Assembly: GCA_023442215.1 (NCBI GenBank)
Contig: JAEZMP010000265.1
Coordinates: 1-6,794, forward strand
Length of the DNA: 6,794 nt
Direction: 5' to 3'
Origin: Pseudomonadota bacterium
GTDB lineage: Bacteria; Pseudomonadota; Alphaproteobacteria; Rhizobiales; Segnochrobactraceae
The notes beneath the pieces are model-generated. The model searched no databases and had not been told where the DNA came from. It saw only the letters and a list, made by a program, of their open reading frames with translations. Both the position numbers and the translations under genes were made by a program. This document shows positions 5,807-6,794 of the stretch, in pieces; positions within the stretch are counted from its first letter, which is position 1, and each line of letters begins with the position of its first letter.

Positions 5807-6794
5807 TCAGCCTCCGCCGCCGAGCGCGCTGTTGGAGACCAGGTCGTTCATCGCCGCCGTGCCGATGAGGAACCACACCTGCATGGCGAAGAACGCGGCC
5901 TGGCTGGACGACTGGGCGCGGGTTGAGAGGAGTTGCATGGTGACGACAGTGCGTTCGACCGAGGACCGCGCGAGCCCTTCGATCCGCTTTTCAAAGTCGC
6001 GATATCCCTGGAACGCGGTCAGGTCGTCGATGGTGTCGCGGTCGGGAAACACGAAGCCGGTGTCGGCGAGCGCATCGCCGAGCTTGCGGCCGGAGAGCAG
6101 CTTGCGGTGGGTCGCCCACAGGCGTTCGGCGAGCCAGGGTGTCGAGCGGCGGGCGATCGCCGCCAGTGCGTCCGTTTCCTTCACGCCGCCGGCGAGGAGA
6201 CCGGAGAACGACAACATGAAGGCGGCCCCCATGAAGCGCCGGTAGAGCGCCCAGGGGCCGACGCGGTCGAGGCGCACCCTCACCGGCCCGGTCAACCTCG
6301 GCAGGCTCCAGACGGTCCAGAGGCAGCCGGCGACAAACGCCACGGAGACCCAGGGCAGGAAGTTCGACATCAGGTCCGATGCGACGGCGAGCGACAGGGC
6401 AATCCCACGCCACTGATCGGCCGGCACCAGCTCGCGGAATGCCGGGGTCACGGTCACGGAGACAAACACGAACATGGCGACGCCCGTGAGGATGTTGATG
6501 AGCGGGTGGACCAACGAGAAAGCCGCGGCGCGGAGCTTGGTCGTCGCCCCCGTCACGTAGGAGAGCGTCCTGAGGGCCTGGATCAGATCGCCCGAGCGAA
6601 CGCCGGCGCCAATGATCATGGCATCCTGAGCGGGGACATCCCCGCGGACGAGCTGGTCGAAGCGGGAGAGCCCGCCGTCGCGGATGCCCTGCCGCCAGCG
6701 GCCGACGACTGTCGCGGCGGCCATGCGGTTACCGCCGCGCCGACGGTACTGTCGCTCGATCTCACCGAGGGCATCGACCAGGGGCATCCCATGG
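5807..6794 (-). CDS. pilR: Inner-membrane platform protein PilR (GspF/T2SSF family), 5' end cut by window edge
   Basis: The polytopic platform on which the cytoplasmic ATPase turns to insert or remove pilins. Counting from the first in-window Met, 326 residues show the doubled GspF fold. The first repeat has MPLVDAL (1-7) and GAGVRSGDL (60-68); the second has GLLAGGVKETDAL (196-208) and GRKLGDALADTG (233-244). Membrane segments are visible at about 95-115, 143-163 and 296-314. That is three, as in other GspF proteins. The frame continues to the right edge as His-Gly before that Met, and GMPLVDAL looks like the interior GMPL-x-x-AL stretch of GspF proteins, so the Met at 6787 is probably internal and perhaps 20-40 residues lie outside. 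The protein ends in GGGG; its stop is two bases from the pilM start. R64 PilR is of similar size. Confidence 0.88.
   Translation of the reverse strand, partial: HGMPLVDALGEIERQYRRRGGNRMAAATVVGRWRQGIRDGGLSRFDQLVRGDVPAQDAMIIGAGVRSGDLIQALRTLSYVTGATTKLRAAAFSLVHPLINILTGVAMFVFVSVTVTPAFRELVPADQWRGIALSLAVASDLMSNFLPWVSVAFVAGCLWTVWSLPRLTGPVRVRLDRVGPWALYRRFMGAAFMLSFSGLLAGGVKETDALAAIARRSTPWLAERLWATHRKLLSGRKLGDALADTGFVFPDRDTIDDLTAFQGYRDFEKRIEGLARSSVERTVVTMQLLSTRAQSSSQAAFFAMQVWFLIGTAAMNDLVSNSALGGGG
5811..5815 (-). promoter_or_regulatory. Ribosome-binding site of pilM inside the pilR end
   Basis: GGAGG on the minus strand, within the Gly-rich last codons of pilR and six bases before ATG 5804. It decides the pilM start and implies translational coupling to pilR. 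Confidence 0.75.

Noticed and set aside
5805..5876. Upstream start for the PilM-like gene
   Set aside because: It would add 24 Arg-rich residues overlapping pilR before the membrane helix. The ATG at 5804 has a GGAGG at ideal distance and fits the operon spacing.
6785..6787. True start codon of pilR
   Set aside because: The frame continues to the window edge and GMPLVDAL looks internal to the GspF fold; the real start is probably outside the window.

Overview
This high-GC window reads as part of one operon, transcribed entirely on the minus strand (right to left), for a type IVb pilus of the R64/PAPI-1 'thin pilus' kind. Such pili usually sit on conjugative plasmids or integrative elements, where they help donor and recipient cells attach. 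The GC content and the alanine/arginine-rich proteins suggest a proteobacterium, perhaps an alphaproteobacterium. That placement is weak, and no replication, transfer or integration gene is present to fix the replicon type.

In transcription order the genes are: (1) a GspF/PilR-type inner-membrane platform protein, cut by the right edge (5807-6794); (2) a small membrane-anchored protein that fits PilM (5349-5804); (3) a PilV-type minor pilin/tip adhesin with the family's GFLPSGF and NRMH...GNDLDNV landmarks (3921-5345); (4) a secreted, Asn/Thr/Ala-rich coiled-coil protein that I do not recognise (3205-3921); (5) a PilT/DotB-sized secretion ATPase (2081-3178); (6) a PilS-type pilin with a short class III leader (1501-2016); (7) a lytic transglycosylase with a long N-terminal extension that runs off the left edge (1-1432). 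Genes 1 to 4 are almost fused: consecutive stop and start codons are separated by 2 or 3 bases or share one base, so they are probably translationally coupled. Genes 4 to 7 are separated by 26, 64 and 68 bases, with a strong ribosome-binding site before pilS. I see no terminator, RNA gene, insertion sequence or CRISPR array.

Together the products would form a pilus: ATPase and platform in and on the inner membrane, pilin as the fibre, PilV as the tip, and a transglycosylase to open the cell wall. The outer-membrane secretin, alignment proteins, prepilin peptidase and possibly another ATPase would lie outside the window.

The most unusual points are the gene order (R-M-V-coil-ATPase-S-transglycosylase); the coiled-coil protein, whose heptads run without a break for over 100 residues with an all-alanine core flanked symmetrically by larger residues; the absence of Glu5 in the pilin; and a PilV with no room for a leader peptide. 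Every exported protein also carries an even number of cysteines.
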